Below, piece after piece: positions 1 through 12,408 of a stretch of 64,000 bases of DNA. The stretch spans positions 54,839 to 118,838 of the forward strand of contig NW_005178426.1 in assembly GCF_000341285.1 (NCBI RefSeq). The letters run 5' to 3'. Position numbers and translations under genes: made by a program. Every line of letters starts with the position of its first letter. Within the stretch, counting starts at the first letter, position 1. A model generated the notes under the pieces. That model saw only the letters and a program-made list of their open reading frames with translations. It made no database searches and was not told the origin of the DNA. This DNA comes from Galdieria sulphuraria. Taxonomy: Eukaryota; Rhodophyta; Bangiophyceae; Galdieriales; Galdieriaceae.

Positions 1-476
1 AACTGCAGGTCGTCTTGAAAAGAACCAGGTAACAAGGGTCTTAGAGATCTATCAATGGCTCTCGCTGTAAGAATTTCTTTGTCTGTCACAAAAGTGTCCC
101 TCCTGTTATACGTTCCCGGAATGAATCCTCCGGCACTAGCTTCTTCTTTATAATCTACCTGCAAACTTACAAAATCTTTCTTCAAAGAAGAATCGAGTGC
201 AGGACTTCTCGCAACTGTGACAAGAACGGAGTTTTCATTTTGTTTCGACAAACAAGAAGCGTCTGTGATAGGTGCATATCTGCCTGTTTCAAACGACCAA
301 GTATCTCCACAAAAATTCTTGGATAGTTTTACTGCATTCGACAACGCTGCAGATATGGGATATGATATAGAAGAAGAGCCACTGGCAACTGAAGAACAAC
401 GTCTGCACGGGAATAACAAGTACGGTAAACGAAAGGTTATCTTCGTTGCTCGAATGCAGACAATGGCCGACAACAT
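1..476 (-). CDS. pnp: Polyribonucleotide nucleotidyltransferase (PNPase), organellar, 5' part only
   Basis: The minus strand is open from an ATG at 476 to the left edge, so only about 158 N-terminal residues are visible. The first ~45 residues (start MLSAIVCIRATK) are basic, hydrophobic and hydroxylated, and read as a mitochondrial or plastid presequence. From about residue 50 the frame matches the first RNase PH domain of PNPase: FETGRYAPITDASCL, then VLVTVARSP, VDYKEEASAGGFIPG, and EILTARAIDRSLRPLLPG, which are the family's hallmark blocks. PNPase degrades RNA phosphorolytically from the 3' end in organelles. No intron is needed. The 93-aa open frame on the plus strand here is a shadow. Which organelle it serves cannot be decided. 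The gene is divergent from the Hpc2-like gene at 771. Confidence 0.9.
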   Translation of the reverse strand, partial: MLSAIVCIRATKITFRLPYLLFPCRRCSSVASGSSSISYPISAALSNAVKLSKNFCGDTWSFETGRYAPITDASCLSKQNENSVLVTVARSPALDSSLKKDFVSLQVDYKEEASAGGFIPGTYNRRDTFVTDKEILTARAIDRSLRPLLPGSFQDDLQ

Positions 477-770
477 CCAATCATCGGTAAAGAAATAGTC
501 TACGCCCATTCTTATGTTCATAGTGACTGTCTGAAAATAGAAAATATCTACAATATCTTACACTCTGTTGACAAAAATGAAAAGTACAAAGTATAAAAGA
601 GAGGCTCATCAAACAGGAGGTCAACAAACATAATTGGATTTATATATATATATATTTATATATATATATGTCTACGGGCTTTATTGTACAAAAAAATGCT
701 AATTTTGGTTTAGGCGCCAATCCGACATGAAACTGGGTTAAAAGTATTCTTAGCACAAGTCAAGTTATCT
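477..770. other. Divergent intergenic region with TA-rich tract
   Basis: This 294-nt spacer lies between two divergent starts (PNPase at 476 minus, Hpc2-like at 771 plus) and must hold both promoters. It contains a TA-rich tract at about 641-669. No conserved element is recognisable. Confidence 0.5.
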
Positions 771-3094
771 ATGGCAATTTCCATTAAAATTACTCCTGGA
801 GAAACAAATAGAGTAAGTTCTTTCACTTGGTTTTGAGTATTTTAATAACCTTGGTAATAGGTCGACCTGAAAAAAGTAGAGCGAGTACTTCGTGAAGAGA
901 AACCAATCCAATACAGCACTCCTGAACCATATTCTACGAAAGATAACCTTCTCCTTCCCAAAGGATTAGATGGTGTTGTAGCAAAATACAGTAAAATGTA
1001 AGTAGAAGTTTTACAAACGGCGGGAGAAAGTAATAATCTTTACGTTAGTAACAAGAAATCTTCAAGGTCCACCCGTGACGACTACGATATGAACGATGAT
1101 TTTATTGACGACTCTGAAGCAGTGGAGTTGTTTGAAGATGTAAAGGAAGAATTGGAACAGGATTTTTATATTTGTTCGGAAGAGCTGGAGGAACTTTTTG
1201 AAGAAGAAAGAATTGAGCCTTCAAGTGCACGCGAGAGAAGTAATTCTTTAGAAGACTCTTTCTCTGAACATTCGCAGATACCAACGATTATTGAATACAC
1301 TTACGAAGAAATTTGTGAAAAGCTTGAGCCCATTCCTGAGGCTGTCAAAAGTTGTATTATTAGTCTGAAGGAAGTTTTGGAATCAAGTAATTTGTCAAGA
1401 CGTAGCTTTACTTCTACCTATGTTGCCTCTTATATTAAGAATCTTTTTGTGACTGGAGCTCAATATAGTCTTGCACAGAAAGCAAGCTTTGGCGAAAATG
1501 GTGCTGTAAGATGTTACTTGTCGAAGCAGCTTTGGAGTCATATCAAGGCACTTTTCAACTGTAAGGGCTTGAGTAAATATCGTTGCAGTAAGAAGAACTT
1601 TGAAGAAGATGCATTTTCTGTATTTCATAGTGAGTGGAAGCATATGGTGCGAAACGAAAAAGAGGAGATACTTTCAGATTTGAAACATGCACTCAGACTT
1701 GCAACCGATAGTCATTTCGAACAAAGACCTTTGAATGATTCCGAGAATGTGAAAGGTCAAGATCAAGATTCTTATTTTTCAATGAACTCACATAAGATCG
1801 ACTCTGTTGAAACTCAGACACAAGGTTCAGAAGGTGCTGAAGAAGATATTTCGGCATCGCCAGCTAGAAGATGTAAAAGGAAAGCTGCTACTATGGCAGC
1901 GGAAGAAATTTCAAATTTGGCAGTACACGGTTCTACGCAATCACCTTTAAAAAAGAAGAAACTGCGAATAGAGTGGTCAGAGAGCATTGACAAACTTGTC
2001 TATAATTATTTTGTGAAAAAATTGGCCCAAATTCGATGTCGGGATTTGGGAAAATCAAAGAAGAATGAGAGTGCGGAAAGTGCAACGGAACTGTTGAATG
2101 CAGCATTTTCAGAATATGATGTCACTGAAAAAGATCTTATAGACGCGTATCGCCGACACAAAGCAGAAATCAAACGCTCACAACGACAGAAGAGTATGTA
2201 TCTTGTTGATTTGTCTAATGGTTACAATAGTGAATAATTGGAATAGGTAAGGAAAAACGCGAAGAAATTAAGCGAAGAAAGGAATTAGCAGCGCAGAAGA
2301 AATGGGAACGAGAGCAAAACCCAAACAAACATCAAGCAGAGCAACCAAAAGTTTTCAGCAGCACGGAGTCAAAGGGGCTGAATCATATCGAAGCAATAAG
2401 AGAGCCAGATGATGTGAAAGGTATGGGATCCGACATATACTTAGCTTCAATGAAGTTATTGGCTTGTTTAGACACTCTACAGAATACGATACCCAAGGTT
2501 CACGTCACTTCCGTAGAAAAGAATGAGACAGTGGATACACTTTCAAATACTCATAGTGCCGAAGCAACATCAGTGGATCGCAATCGTATGAATAGCTCTG
2601 AAAATGGCGTTGTGGGAGAAAGCACGCCTTTGCCTTGCAATAAGACTCATGGTGTCAAACCTAAACTGATTTCGAATTCCACACCGAAACCCTCTCAAGC
2701 CTCTGAGAAACCAATGCAACCAAGCAAGGTCAAGTACAAAAAATCGGATTCATCAAGGAAGAGTAAGCACTTGTACTTCTTCCAACATCACTTTTGGAAC
2801 TGACCTTCTTTTACAGCTTCGAATGCAGGTTTAGGTCTTAAGAAGGAAGGAACAGGTAGTTCTCATGTCATGTCTAAGAATGGGAATGACGCCGAGTCCG
2901 AGTTCGTAGAAAATGCTTGCGAAATATCACAAAATTCGAAATCAAAACCAAAGAAACATCGTTCGAGGTTTCCTTCAACTGGTTTGAATGAGAAGATCTT
3001 TAAAAAGCTTGCAAGCATTAGTGAAACCCCAAGTGTAGGGCAGAGACGAATTCCTGCAGGTTTTGCTGCCGAAGTTGAAGCAGCTGTAGAATAG
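771..3094 (+). CDS. Hpc2/ubinuclein-like subunit of the HIRA histone chaperone complex
   Basis: Five exons give one open frame of 705 aa: 771-812, 861-997, 1049-2193, 2247-2762, 2817-3094. All introns are GT-AG, 48-54 nt. Around residues 70-85 the frame reads DDYDMNDDFIDDSEAVELFE. This is the signature of the Hpc2-related domain (HRD), through which Hpc2/ubinuclein proteins bind HIRA. The middle (about residues 90-200) is predicted helical. It is followed by a basic nuclear-localisation-like stretch (PLKKKKLR) and a long polar, low-complexity tail, as in ubinucleins. The expected role is replication-independent H3.3-H4 deposition in the nucleus. The HRD call is strong. The rest of the protein is too diverged for me to assign a ubinuclein middle domain firmly. 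Confidence 0.75.
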
Positions 3095-3886
3095 TGCTGA
3101 AGGGTTTCTTGTTTCATAAATTCATGATGTTTGAGAACTTGCTATTTTCAAGGGGCTGCGCGGCGTTTTTACTGTAATTGCATTCTTCTTCTTGTTTTAT
3201 TTCGCTAGTAAAGCTATAGATGTATGAAAGATAGGCAAGTCCAAAACAAAATCGAAGTCTTATTTTTTCGCAAGTACTACCGAAATGGGGAGAGAGAGTA
3301 TTTGGCCATATACAGTCTTAATACATATGAGTGTGAATAAACAAAAGTTTTTCCACCTTCCACGAAATGTAGGTGAGGAATGTTGCAAGCAAACGATATT
3401 TCGGACTCTGAAATAGGAGCAAAAAACTCCAAGTCTCGATAAACGACGAAAAAGGAACCCTCTTCTCAAGAAAACACTCCACTAAAGCGAAGTTTTCCAA
3501 GGGAAACAAGAACATATCTTTCGAAGAACCAACTACCCAAAAGATTTTTATGGAGCATCGGAAGTGTTTGCAAGGCTCCTTGCATACTCTGTATATCACC
3601 TTATTGCTGTGGTGTTCAAACTATCTTTCTAGATTCCAACTCCAAGAGCTTTGTACGTGTCTGTCCATGATTTCTCAAAGGGCGGCAACTGCTCCTCGAG
3701 CTGTCTAATTCATCATATGCTCGTTCGGATTTCACTGAAAGCGTTGCTTCCATGGCCATTGTGATTTTTTATCATAAATTGTTTTTGGAGAACCTGTTGT
3801 GACGATAACAAACGCTTTTATTATCATTTATCTATCGATTTTGCATTATTCTTCACTATAGTATCGGAAACATCTATATAAAACCC
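3095..3886. other. Intergenic, no supported gene
   Basis: This is the 3' flank of the Hpc2-like gene and 5' flank of the kinesin gene. The minus strand carries a 47-codon frame starting with ATG at 3759, and an overlapping frame ending LPPFEKSWTDTYKALGVGI. I could not join them convincingly, so they are not called. Confidence 0.4.
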
Positions 3887-6606
3887 ATGGTTGCTTCCAC
3901 TACAGAAACTGAAGTATCACAGACAACCAAACCGGAAGAAAATGGAGGCGACAAGGATATCTATGCGCAACTGGAAGAAATAGCAGCATCCACTAGTGAA
4001 TGTGTGCGTGTTGTTATAAGAATAAGACCACTCAATGAAAGAGAACAGAATACGTTGCCATGTTTAGAAGTTGGCGATGGAGGTAGAAATATCGTAGTAA
4101 ACGACCAAGGAAATGCCAAAAAATTTACGTTTGATAGTATTTTTCCTATTGATGGGAAACAAGAAGATGTCTTTCGTAATGTAGCAAAACCAATCATAGA
4201 TTCTTGTTTAGCAGGATACAATGGCACCATCTTCGCCTACGGTCAAACAGGATCTGGCAAAACTTTCACTATGCAAGGACCGGAGGAAAGCATTCAAGCT
4301 CAGTCAGGCGATATCAGACAATTGAGAGGAATCATGCCCCGAGTATTTGAATATATCTTCGACAGTATCCAAAAAGAACGGGAAGAAAAGGGTAGCGCAG
4401 TTGATTATGTAGTCAAATGTGCCTATTTACAAGTATATAATGAAACCATCACCGATTTGCTGACACCTTCTCAACACAATCTGAATATTCGTGAAGACAC
4501 ATTGAAAGGCGTCTATGTGGAAGATCTTACTGAGGAGGTTGTAAAGCATCCCGAAGATTGTTATAGAGTATTGAGAAAAGGAGTTGCTAATAGAACTGTT
4601 AGTGCAACCTCCATGAACCAGGAGAGTTCCCGTTCTCACGGAGTTTTTACTGTGATAATTGAAAGAAAAGAAGAGAAGCCTGACAATCTAGTCTCCAAGA
4701 GAGTGTCACGACTCAATTTGGTCGACTTGGCAGGATCCGAAAGACAAAAGTTAGCAAAAACATCTGGACAAACGCTAAAAGAAGCAAGCAACATCAATCG
4801 ATCTCTCTCTGTCTTGGGTTACGTGATAATGGCTTTGGTTGATGCCTCCAATGGAAAAGAACGTCACATCAATTATAGAGATTCCAAATTGACGTTTCTA
4901 TTGAAAGACTCACTAGGAGGAAATGCAAAGACTTGCATGGTAGCGACAGTTAGTCCCAGTGATTTGAATCTGGGAGAAACCATTTCTACGTTAAAGTTCG
5001 CTCAGCGAGCTAAGTATATACGTAACAAAGCATATGTCAATGAAGAGACTACTGGAAGTTTAGTACAGTTACAAGCAGAAGTTCGAAGGCTACAAGATTT
5101 TGTTAGACAGCTGTTGGCAGAACGAGAAAACTCGGTTACTTGTAAGCCTGCCAACGAACAAGAACGAAATTCGAACGAATTGGTTCAACTCATGAAAGAA
5201 AGTGAAAGTGATACGAATTTGGATGAAGACAAGTCCTATGTCGATGAACGTTCAAGTCGAGATTCTTCCTTTATTCATTCCAATGTGGAAGATACTGAAG
5301 AACTCTCCAAACTACTTGCATGTGCAGAACAACGTGAAAGAGAAATTGCTGATGAAAAACGATATATTGAAGCTCTTTTGATGGAGTCACAGAATGAAAA
5401 CAAGAAACGAAAAGCCAACTTTGAATTATTAGAGACCGCTTGGAAGAATTTGGCTGAAAAAATATCCGCAATGGAAGACAATGAACTGGTAGATTCTCTG
5501 AACTTTTCTAACACTTGTGAGCAAGATACTCAGTCTTCATCTGATTCCATTTTGGAACAAGAAGAAGCAGTTACACGAAGACTTTGTGAGACAGTTTATA
5601 AGTTGACAGATCTTTTACAGACTACACAGAATGATAACAAGCACATGAAAGCACAGTTGGAAGAAAAGGAAACTTTATTAAACAATTTACAGACGGAGAC
5701 TAAAATGAAGGACATTCACAAAGAACAAAATAACAACAAGGAAGGCAATAATAGTTTCTTGGCTATCCACGGCGATTCACCTGTATTGAATCGTCTCCGT
5801 AAAAAAATTGCGGATAGTCAAGAAAGCTCAGGCTTCCAGAAGAAAGAACTCGTTGATGAAAGTCAGTTGGACTATCGTGAACTTGCTCAGGTGGAGTTTC
5901 TGAAAGAACGTTTGGCAGAACTACTACAAATAGAGGCCAAACAAGGAGAAAATATGCAAAAGCTTAATGCAGAAAAGGTGAGTGAAATAGCTTTATTATG
6001 TTTTTGATTGTTTGGTTAAATAGTATCGTTTTCCAGGCTACTTTGGAAAAGAGTGTTGAGAAACTCAAGGCTGAAGTGAACTTCTTAACTGAAGAACTAC
6101 AAGCTGAGAAGGAAAATGCGCAACTATTAAGGGAGCAGTTTTCGGAAAGAGAGCGCAATACTGAGCATTTCAAAGATGATGCAGCTCAAATGGAAGAGAA
6201 GATTCAACATTTGCAAAGCAAAGTTCGTTCACTGCAGACCTATCGAGTACAACTGCAGCGTTTGGTAGACCAACAGTCTGAAGAAATCAAAAGTCTTCGG
6301 TTGCGAGCACAGAACGCATGGGACGAACTTATTCATGCTAGGCAAGATTTTGAAAGCCAAGAGAGACTCCGAAGTGATCGATTGGAGAAGTTATTTGCAG
6401 AACTTGCCAAGCATCAACGACAAGATGCAGGTAGAAATGACCAAAAGGCAGCAGCATATGCTATCAAAGAACAGATGAAGCAAAATTTGCAAACAATGAA
6501 CAACGTAAAGGATGTAAAGAACATGCCGCCTTTGGAGCCTCTTATGAATAAGGCTTTGGAGTTTCTTCTGAAACAAGCTTCTGGAGCAAAGATTGCTTCT
6601 TCATGA
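3887..6606 (+). CDS. Kinesin-12 family motor (KIF15/PAKRP1-like)
   Basis: Two exons (3887-5977, 6037-6606) joined over a 59-nt GT-AG intron encode 886 aa. The motor domain is N-terminal, about residues 40-390. It has the P-loop GQTGSGKTFTM, switch I NQESSRSHGVFTV, switch II LVDLAGSE, and HINYRDSKLTFLLKDSLGGN. It ends in LKFAQRAKYIRNKAYVNEE followed by LVQLQAEVRRLQ, the neck typical of kinesin-12. The remaining ~490 residues are long coiled-coil segments, which suggests a dimeric or tetrameric plus-end motor. Kinesin-12 members act in bipolar spindle maintenance and, in plants, at the phragmoplast. The family is assigned by motif recall; kinesin-5 is less likely because the neck and loop sequences fit kinesin-12 better. 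Confidence 0.9.
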
Positions 6607-7274
6607 GAGAAAACACTTTCTTCCGCAATCTTCTCTTGCGTAGTTGATATGTTTTGTTCGAATGCGTATACAACTATCCATCCTGTTCACTGCTATTTCT
6701 TTCTTCCTTTCTTATATATATATATATATATAAATAAATAAATAAATAAATAAATAATTGTGTTTTCGGATATGACGCGAAGATGAATATGTTGCTTATT
6801 TGATAAATTTTTTACAACTCATTTCATACATGAATACTACGAATGTCCTGTCACTTTTCTCTTATAATTACTAGAAATTGGATAATGACACTTCTCCTTA
6901 GGAAAGCCTTGTAAGAATTTTACTGGAGAGAAAGAGTTTTTAGATCCAAGAGCACATTTGAAGGAAAACTGTCAAAGCTTATTCTCAATACAATACTAGT
7001 TTTGCTATCATTCGTATGAAGAATAACACTTATCAACTTGATATATCAAGGTTGATTGATAATAGAGAAATAAATGCAAATATGAATTGACTCCTACAAC
7101 AACAAAATGAGCATACAAATTTCAATCGTTTGGAATCCAACAACTTGCCGTGGGTCGGCGTCTGCTTCGATCTTCTCGACTTCTTTGCCTCTTTTCTTCA
7201 ACACTCAAAGGTATGTTGTCCTGACTATTTTATACTCTCAGTAACACTATAGTAGAAAAGTTTTCTTCTGTGTC
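6607..7274. other. Intergenic with low-complexity tract
   Basis: 3' flank of the kinesin gene and 5' flank of the G3BP-like gene. Apart from the TA/TAAA tract listed separately, I see nothing here. Confidence 0.5.
6713..6757. repeat. (TA)n followed by (TAAA)n microsatellite
   Basis: A run of TA dinucleotides passes directly into tetranucleotide TAAA repeats just downstream of the kinesin stop codon, probably in its 3' UTR. Confidence 0.9.
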
Positions 7275-8693
7275 ATGGCTAGTTTAACCAGCACTTCTAA
7301 CCTCTCGAACCCATCAAGTGTCCCGTCAAGAACAGCTACTGGACAAACTATTTCTTTAACTCCTTCCTTGGTCGGACAACAATTTGTAAAAACTTACTAT
7401 GATGTGCTCTCCAAGAAACCTGAACATCTGTTCCGTTTCTACAAAGAAGACTCACAGTTCACTGTTGCAACAGGCATACTTGAAAAGGCCACTTTACAAA
7501 GTGCACAGGGTCAAGAAGAAATCGGAAAGTTGGTGAAAAATATTCCTTTTGGTTCGTGCAGCTACAAACTTTCCAGCGTTGACGCACAAGGTTCAAGTAA
7601 CGGTTCTATCGTGGTGCAGGTTACCGGTTACATTGCTCTTGAGGGTTCGTCTCTACGAAACTTTGCACAGACTTTTGTTTTGAATCCACAAGAGAAAGGT
7701 TTTTATGTTAGAAACGACATTCTTCATATGTTACAAGAGATGACTACTACACACAGTCAACCAGTTAAGGAAAATCTCCCAGACTTGAATACGAGCGGAG
7801 TTGACGTCACAAACAAAGTTACTCCAGTTGGGAAGCAACGAGAGAGTAACGTAGACTCTGTGTCAACTTCGACTTTGGCAGCTTCACAAAGTGAGGCACC
7901 ACAACCACGAAATTCACCCACTCAGGCTCACCAAAAGTCAAGATCGCCCACAGAAACCCAAAATCTTAAGAGTGAGTCTTTACATAGAACAACAACAGGA
8001 GAAACACTCCAAGGAATGGAGGACGAAAAGCTGCTCTCAGGCCAGCAGAAGAAGAGCTGGGCTTCTATAGTTGGATCAAAACCTACACCTTCGCAGAACG
8101 TGGTTCCCAATAATGTTGGCAATCAAATGAAACAGCGAGTTGCTCCTCCACAAGATAATATAAATAGAGAGAAGGTTGCAGGAGAAGAGAGAAAGGGAGA
8201 ACGGCCGCGTGAACGTTCAGGAGCTTCCGTATATATCAGCAACTTTCCAAAGCACCTCACGGAAGAAATGCTTCTTGAAGAGTTTTCTCGTTTCGGTAAA
8301 GTGTTGAATGTTGACTTGCATCTAGAACGTGGATTTGCGTTTGTCGATATGGAATCGGTTGAAGACGTTGAGGCAGCAGTGGAAGCTTGGAACAGTCGGC
8401 CTCCAACTGCAGGTCCTTTAGCAGGAATGGATTTGACCGTTCAACAGAGGAAACCGTTGGCAAGAGGAAGTCGAGGTGGAAGAGACACTCGTGGAAGAGG
8501 ATATGGAGGTGGATCCAGAGGAGGCCGCAACTTTGGTAATCGTGCTGGTGGTAGGAGAAGCAACAGTGGCACTAGCGGAGAAGCTACTCGTAGTGGTGGT
8601 AGAGGAGGAGGGCGTTTTGCGGCAAATAGGACATCATATAGTGAGAGTGCTAGTCGCAGTTATGGGCGCGTAACTGAGGAAGTAACTCAATAA
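7275..8693 (+). CDS. G3BP-like protein: NTF2-like domain, RRM and RGG tail
   Basis: A single-exon 472-aa frame starts at the first in-frame ATG. Residues ~28-153 form an NTF2-like domain (LVGQQFVKTYYDVLSKKP, HLFRFYKEDS, FAQTFVLNPQEKGFYVRNDI). A polar, disordered linker follows. An RRM lies at ~316-395 with RNP2-like VYISNFP and an RNP1-like GFAFVDM. The tail (~396-460) is rich in RGG/GGR repeats. This domain order is that of Ras-GAP SH3-binding proteins (G3BP), RNA-binding stress-granule scaffolds of the cytoplasm. The architecture call is strong; the function in a red alga is inferred. It has no introns, unlike most neighbours. Confidence 0.9.
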   Translation: MASLTSTSNLSNPSSVPSRTATGQTISLTPSLVGQQFVKTYYDVLSKKPEHLFRFYKEDSQFTVATGILEKATLQSAQGQEEIGKLVKNIPFGSCSYKLSSVDAQGSSNGSIVVQVTGYIALEGSSLRNFAQTFVLNPQEKGFYVRNDILHMLQEMTTTHSQPVKENLPDLNTSGVDVTNKVTPVGKQRESNVDSVSTSTLAASQSEAPQPRNSPTQAHQKSRSPTETQNLKSESLHRTTTGETLQGMEDEKLLSGQQKKSWASIVGSKPTPSQNVVPNNVGNQMKQRVAPPQDNINREKVAGEERKGERPRERSGASVYISNFPKHLTEEMLLEEFSRFGKVLNVDLHLERGFAFVDMESVEDVEAAVEAWNSRPPTAGPLAGMDLTVQQRKPLARGSRGGRDTRGRGYGGGSRGGRNFGNRAGGRRSNSGTSGEATRSGGRGGGRFAANRTSYSESASRSYGRVTEEVTQ

Positions 8694-9289
8694 CAGAGTC
8701 ACGTTGCTGCACTGATACTGAGTACAGGCAGAGAAGAAAAGAAGAGTCGAAGTGATAATCTACACTCTACTTTGAGGGTAAGAAAAAATAGGTTCCTTCT
8801 CTCAGAAATAAAGGCGTCTTAGAAACTTTTATTTGCTTTCTTTTGTTGCTCTCCTCCCAAAGGAAATTTATGCAGTTAGTTATGTCCCAATTCGACTTGG
8901 ATTGCAGTGATTCTAAATTGGGGAATTCTAAACATGGGGGTGCGTCGTTTTCAGGTTGGACGTGGAAAAGAAAGGCCATACGCCCTCATTCTTTCATGGG
9001 TAAGAACACTTCTCCTCTTGGTCATTCTGTCTTAACATGCTACCCGGCTTCTAAGGAAGACTAGACAGTTCTAGCAATACTTACTTTTTAGTAGAAAACA
9101 AAGACTAAAAAGAATTTCAGTTCGTTTTCTTTTGAACAGGAGGCCTACTCTCAAAATAGAGTTTCGGCACGGGCGGAGGCTTTGTGTGATTGTGTCGGGT
9201 TTATGTGCGCATACTGAACTGGTGCTGACTTGTATAGAGTTTTTTCTCGCTGCTCTCCTTACTATTTGGAAGAGCGCTTGAAGAAGGCA
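8694..9289. other. Intergenic, possible short exon
   Basis: 3' flank of the G3BP-like gene and 5' flank of the kinase gene. A 73-codon plus-strand frame at 8843-9064 includes a splice-like site (ATGG|GTAAGA at 9000), but no downstream exon could be placed with confidence. It is left uncalled. Confidence 0.35.
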
Positions 9290-12182
9290 ATGTTTTGTGC
9301 TTCTCGTGTCTCATCTCGCAACTCTTCGAGGGTTATTCCTCTATTGCTGATAGGCTTGGTGTTGGCCCTGTTATGTTTCCAAGTTGAAAGTTCGGTGTTG
9401 CAACATAGCAAACAGAAACAACAAGAGATAGAGTCAAGGACATCTTCACTAGCTACTTCTCGTTTGAAGACGCAGGAAGAGGTCAACGTTTTGTGGCGCA
9501 AGAACAATGTCGATCGTTCCTCTTATTTTTTGAGTATGCTACCATCCTTTGTTTCAGAAATGGAAAACGTTGTCACTCGTGGTTCGAATCCTGCTTTTGC
9601 TTTACCATCACCGTTTCAGTTTGTCGCTGCCTCTTCAACGCCTAATCCAACGGCTACTCCAAATCCATCTGGACCACCCGTGGTTCATTCTACTCCATCG
9701 CCTTCTCCAGGAATGGCTTACTTATTTATCAAAATACTGTTGAGGTCCTTTATAACGGAAGAAATTTCGAAGGAAATAGAGTTGGACCTCGCAGATGCTG
9801 CAAATGTTCCCGTATCAAATCTAAGCCTCGTTAATTTCCAAGTCGGTCCTATTTTGACGTACGTGTTAGAAGCAGAAAGACAGTTGGCGCCTTCCCTTGT
9901 CCAAAGTCTTACTTTCTATATCAAAAGTGGCCAACTGGCGGCATCTATTAATAATGGTCCTATCATCCTAGTTGATGATCCTATTGAATTTTCCGAGTCT
10001 GGGCAGTCAGTAAATGAGTCTCAAGTTGCACCTGCGTTGCGCTCAACTCCTCTCCCAACTGCGGGATTTCATCGAGTTTTGTATGAGGTTAGTCAAGGAA
10101 TAATTTTTGGAATGTCTCTCATTTTTGTTTAGATACGATTCAACAACTTTACCACAAACATTTTCACGGCAGCCATTAACAATGATATTGAAGATGTACT
10201 TGCGGCACAACTCTCGGGTATGAATGTCAGCGATATCCTTTTGACGAATCTCTTTAACTGCTCTGGAAAACCTCCTTACGTGCTTGCTGATTATATTACA
10301 GTGTTTGCTTCGAATGAGACGAATGATGCAATTAACAAAATTTATAAATTTGTCAACAGCGGTGCGATGCAAAACTTAACTCACTTGGACGTTATTATGA
10401 TAAAAATGCCCAAGACAATGGAGAGTCTGTTACAAACAAGCTCGAGTCCACAACCAGTAGGTGCCATTGTAGGTGGTACAGTAGGAGGTGTTATTGGAGT
10501 TTTAATTATAATTGGGTTGATACTGTTTGTATTTTATTTAAGAAGGAGAAGACGAAAGAAATTTTTAAGGGAAGAAAGTGACTCTACCTTTGAAAAATTT
10601 GGTATGTTTCCACAAGCGCCTCAACCCGCTTGGTTGGGTGACTCTGATTCGCCTGGATTGAACACCAGTAATGGATTTCACAACTTTGTGGGCCATAATT
10701 TCTTTTATACGGTACACAAAATTGATGAAGACTTGGATACTGTGCATAGTTCAAATGGTAGTTGGGTAGCTGGAGTCAAGTGGGAAGGAGCGACCCCATT
10801 CGATACCGATAAAAATCTCACCAATGCCAATAATATATTTGGAAATGGTGTGAATGAGAAATCGGATATATCGGAGCGTTCAAGTGACCTTCTTAAATGG
10901 AGTCCTTCTCATAGCACGAAAGATACAAAACACGATGCCCCTTGGGAAATACCGTTTGAAGAGTTAACATTGATGCATTGTGTTGGTGTTGGTGGATTTG
11001 GTATCGTTTATTCTGGTCTTTGGCATGGAACTCAAGTCGCAGTGAAGAAATTGTTAGATCAGGACCTAACCGAAAACCAGATAGAAGAATTCAGAGCGGA
11101 AGCGAAAATGATGGCGAGGTATTTTTGTTTCTTGTTATTATTCTAGTATTCTTACAAAGTATTGTGTAGACTTCGACATCCCAATATAGTTCTTTTTTTG
11201 GGTGCCACAACTTGCCCTCCTAACTTGAGCATTGTAACGGAACTGATGACTTTGGGCAGTTTGTACAAGGTCTTGCATGGTTCCACCAAGACTCATCGTT
11301 ATGGAGATGAGAATAGCGAACATGCTTCAGGTAGCAGTAGTTCTCAAAGCAGGATTTTGCCACTTTCTTGGCGACAACGAGTTTTCATGTGCATTGACGC
11401 TGCTAGAGGTTTGAATTATTTGCATCAGCATCATCCACCAATTGTACATCGAGATTTGAAAAGTTTAAATCTGCTTGTTTCAGAAAACCTTACGGTTAAA
11501 GTAAGTGACTTTGGCCTATCGAGAGTCAGAAATAGGACTTTTTTAACAAGTCGACATTGTGGAGGAACTCCTGAATGGTACGACGTTTTATCAATCCTTT
11601 TCATCGAAAATCTGAATGCTATTGTGTATTGTATCTAGGACGGCACCTGAAGTTCTTCGCAGTGAACAACACAATGAGAAGGCAGATGTTTATTCCTTCG
11701 GGGTTATCATGTGGGAAATGATCACACGCAAAGTTCCGTTTGAGGGTATGACGTCTATGCAGATTATTGCTGCAGTTGGTTTTAGAAAACAGAAATTACC
11801 TCCTCCTTTGATACCTAGTCCATTACCTCCCAATTTGTCTGGGATGCACAGATACGTTGATGTTATGGAAAGCTGCTTTGCAGAACCAGACAAGAGACCT
11901 TCCATGTCTCATATTCTTTCTGAGCTTTGCAAAATTGTTCAGTCAAGTGATGAATATTCAACAAACCAGCCACCATTGCGAAAAAACTTTAGTTCATCCG
12001 TGGCAGAAACAGCAAGAACTTCTTCACCGTCTCTGAGAAGAATATTGACAGACAATAGCTATGATGATATGAAGCATCCACCACAAACACCGACGACTGC
12101 ATCAATTAAGAGACCACTTCAAAGGGGTCCAAAAGACTGGATGCAACTGGCTCCTTTGGATCTTTCAGAACTAGAGTTCTGA
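9290..12182 (+). CDS. Receptor-like Ser/Thr (TKL-type) protein kinase with single transmembrane segment
   Basis: Four exons (9290-10087, 10133-11118, 11170-11577, 11639-12182) with introns of 45, 51 and 61 nt give 911 aa. The ATG at 9290 is followed by a signal-peptide-like stretch (VIPLLLIGLVLALLCF). The ectodomain contains a Pro/Ser/Thr-rich segment (PTATPNPSGPP). A transmembrane helix lies at about 375-402 and is followed by RRRRRKK. The C-terminal kinase domain (~545-815) has a complete set of motifs: glycine loop GVGGFGIVYSG, VAVKK lysine, HRDLKSLN catalytic loop, DFGLSR, and GTPEWTAPE created by the third splice junction. The sequence is closest to plant/amoebozoan TKL (Raf/RLK-like) kinases. 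The ligand is unknown. The presumed topology is ectodomain outside, kinase inside. Confidence 0.85.
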
Positions 12183-12408
12183 CAATAATGTTTGAACTAC
12201 TTGTTAGGGCTCTCAATGAATATAATTATTTTATCTTTGAAATGAAATTCTGACGGAATAGTTCTTTCGTTACTTTGAATACCAGCGTAGTTGCTTACGT
12301 GGTTATTAAATTTCTTTCATATGTGCTCGGTATATTGTATTTTCCATTTAAACAACTTGAGTGAATTTCGACACGGACCTGGACTGCTCTCGATTTGAAT
12401 CATTATGA

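Noticed and set aside
217-498. 93-codon plus-strand frame
   Set aside because: The minus strand in the same place encodes clear PNPase motifs; the plus frame is its shadow.
8476-8673. Val/Glu-rich alternative frame
   Set aside because: Overlaps the RGG tail of the G3BP-like gene and arises from its repetitive codons.
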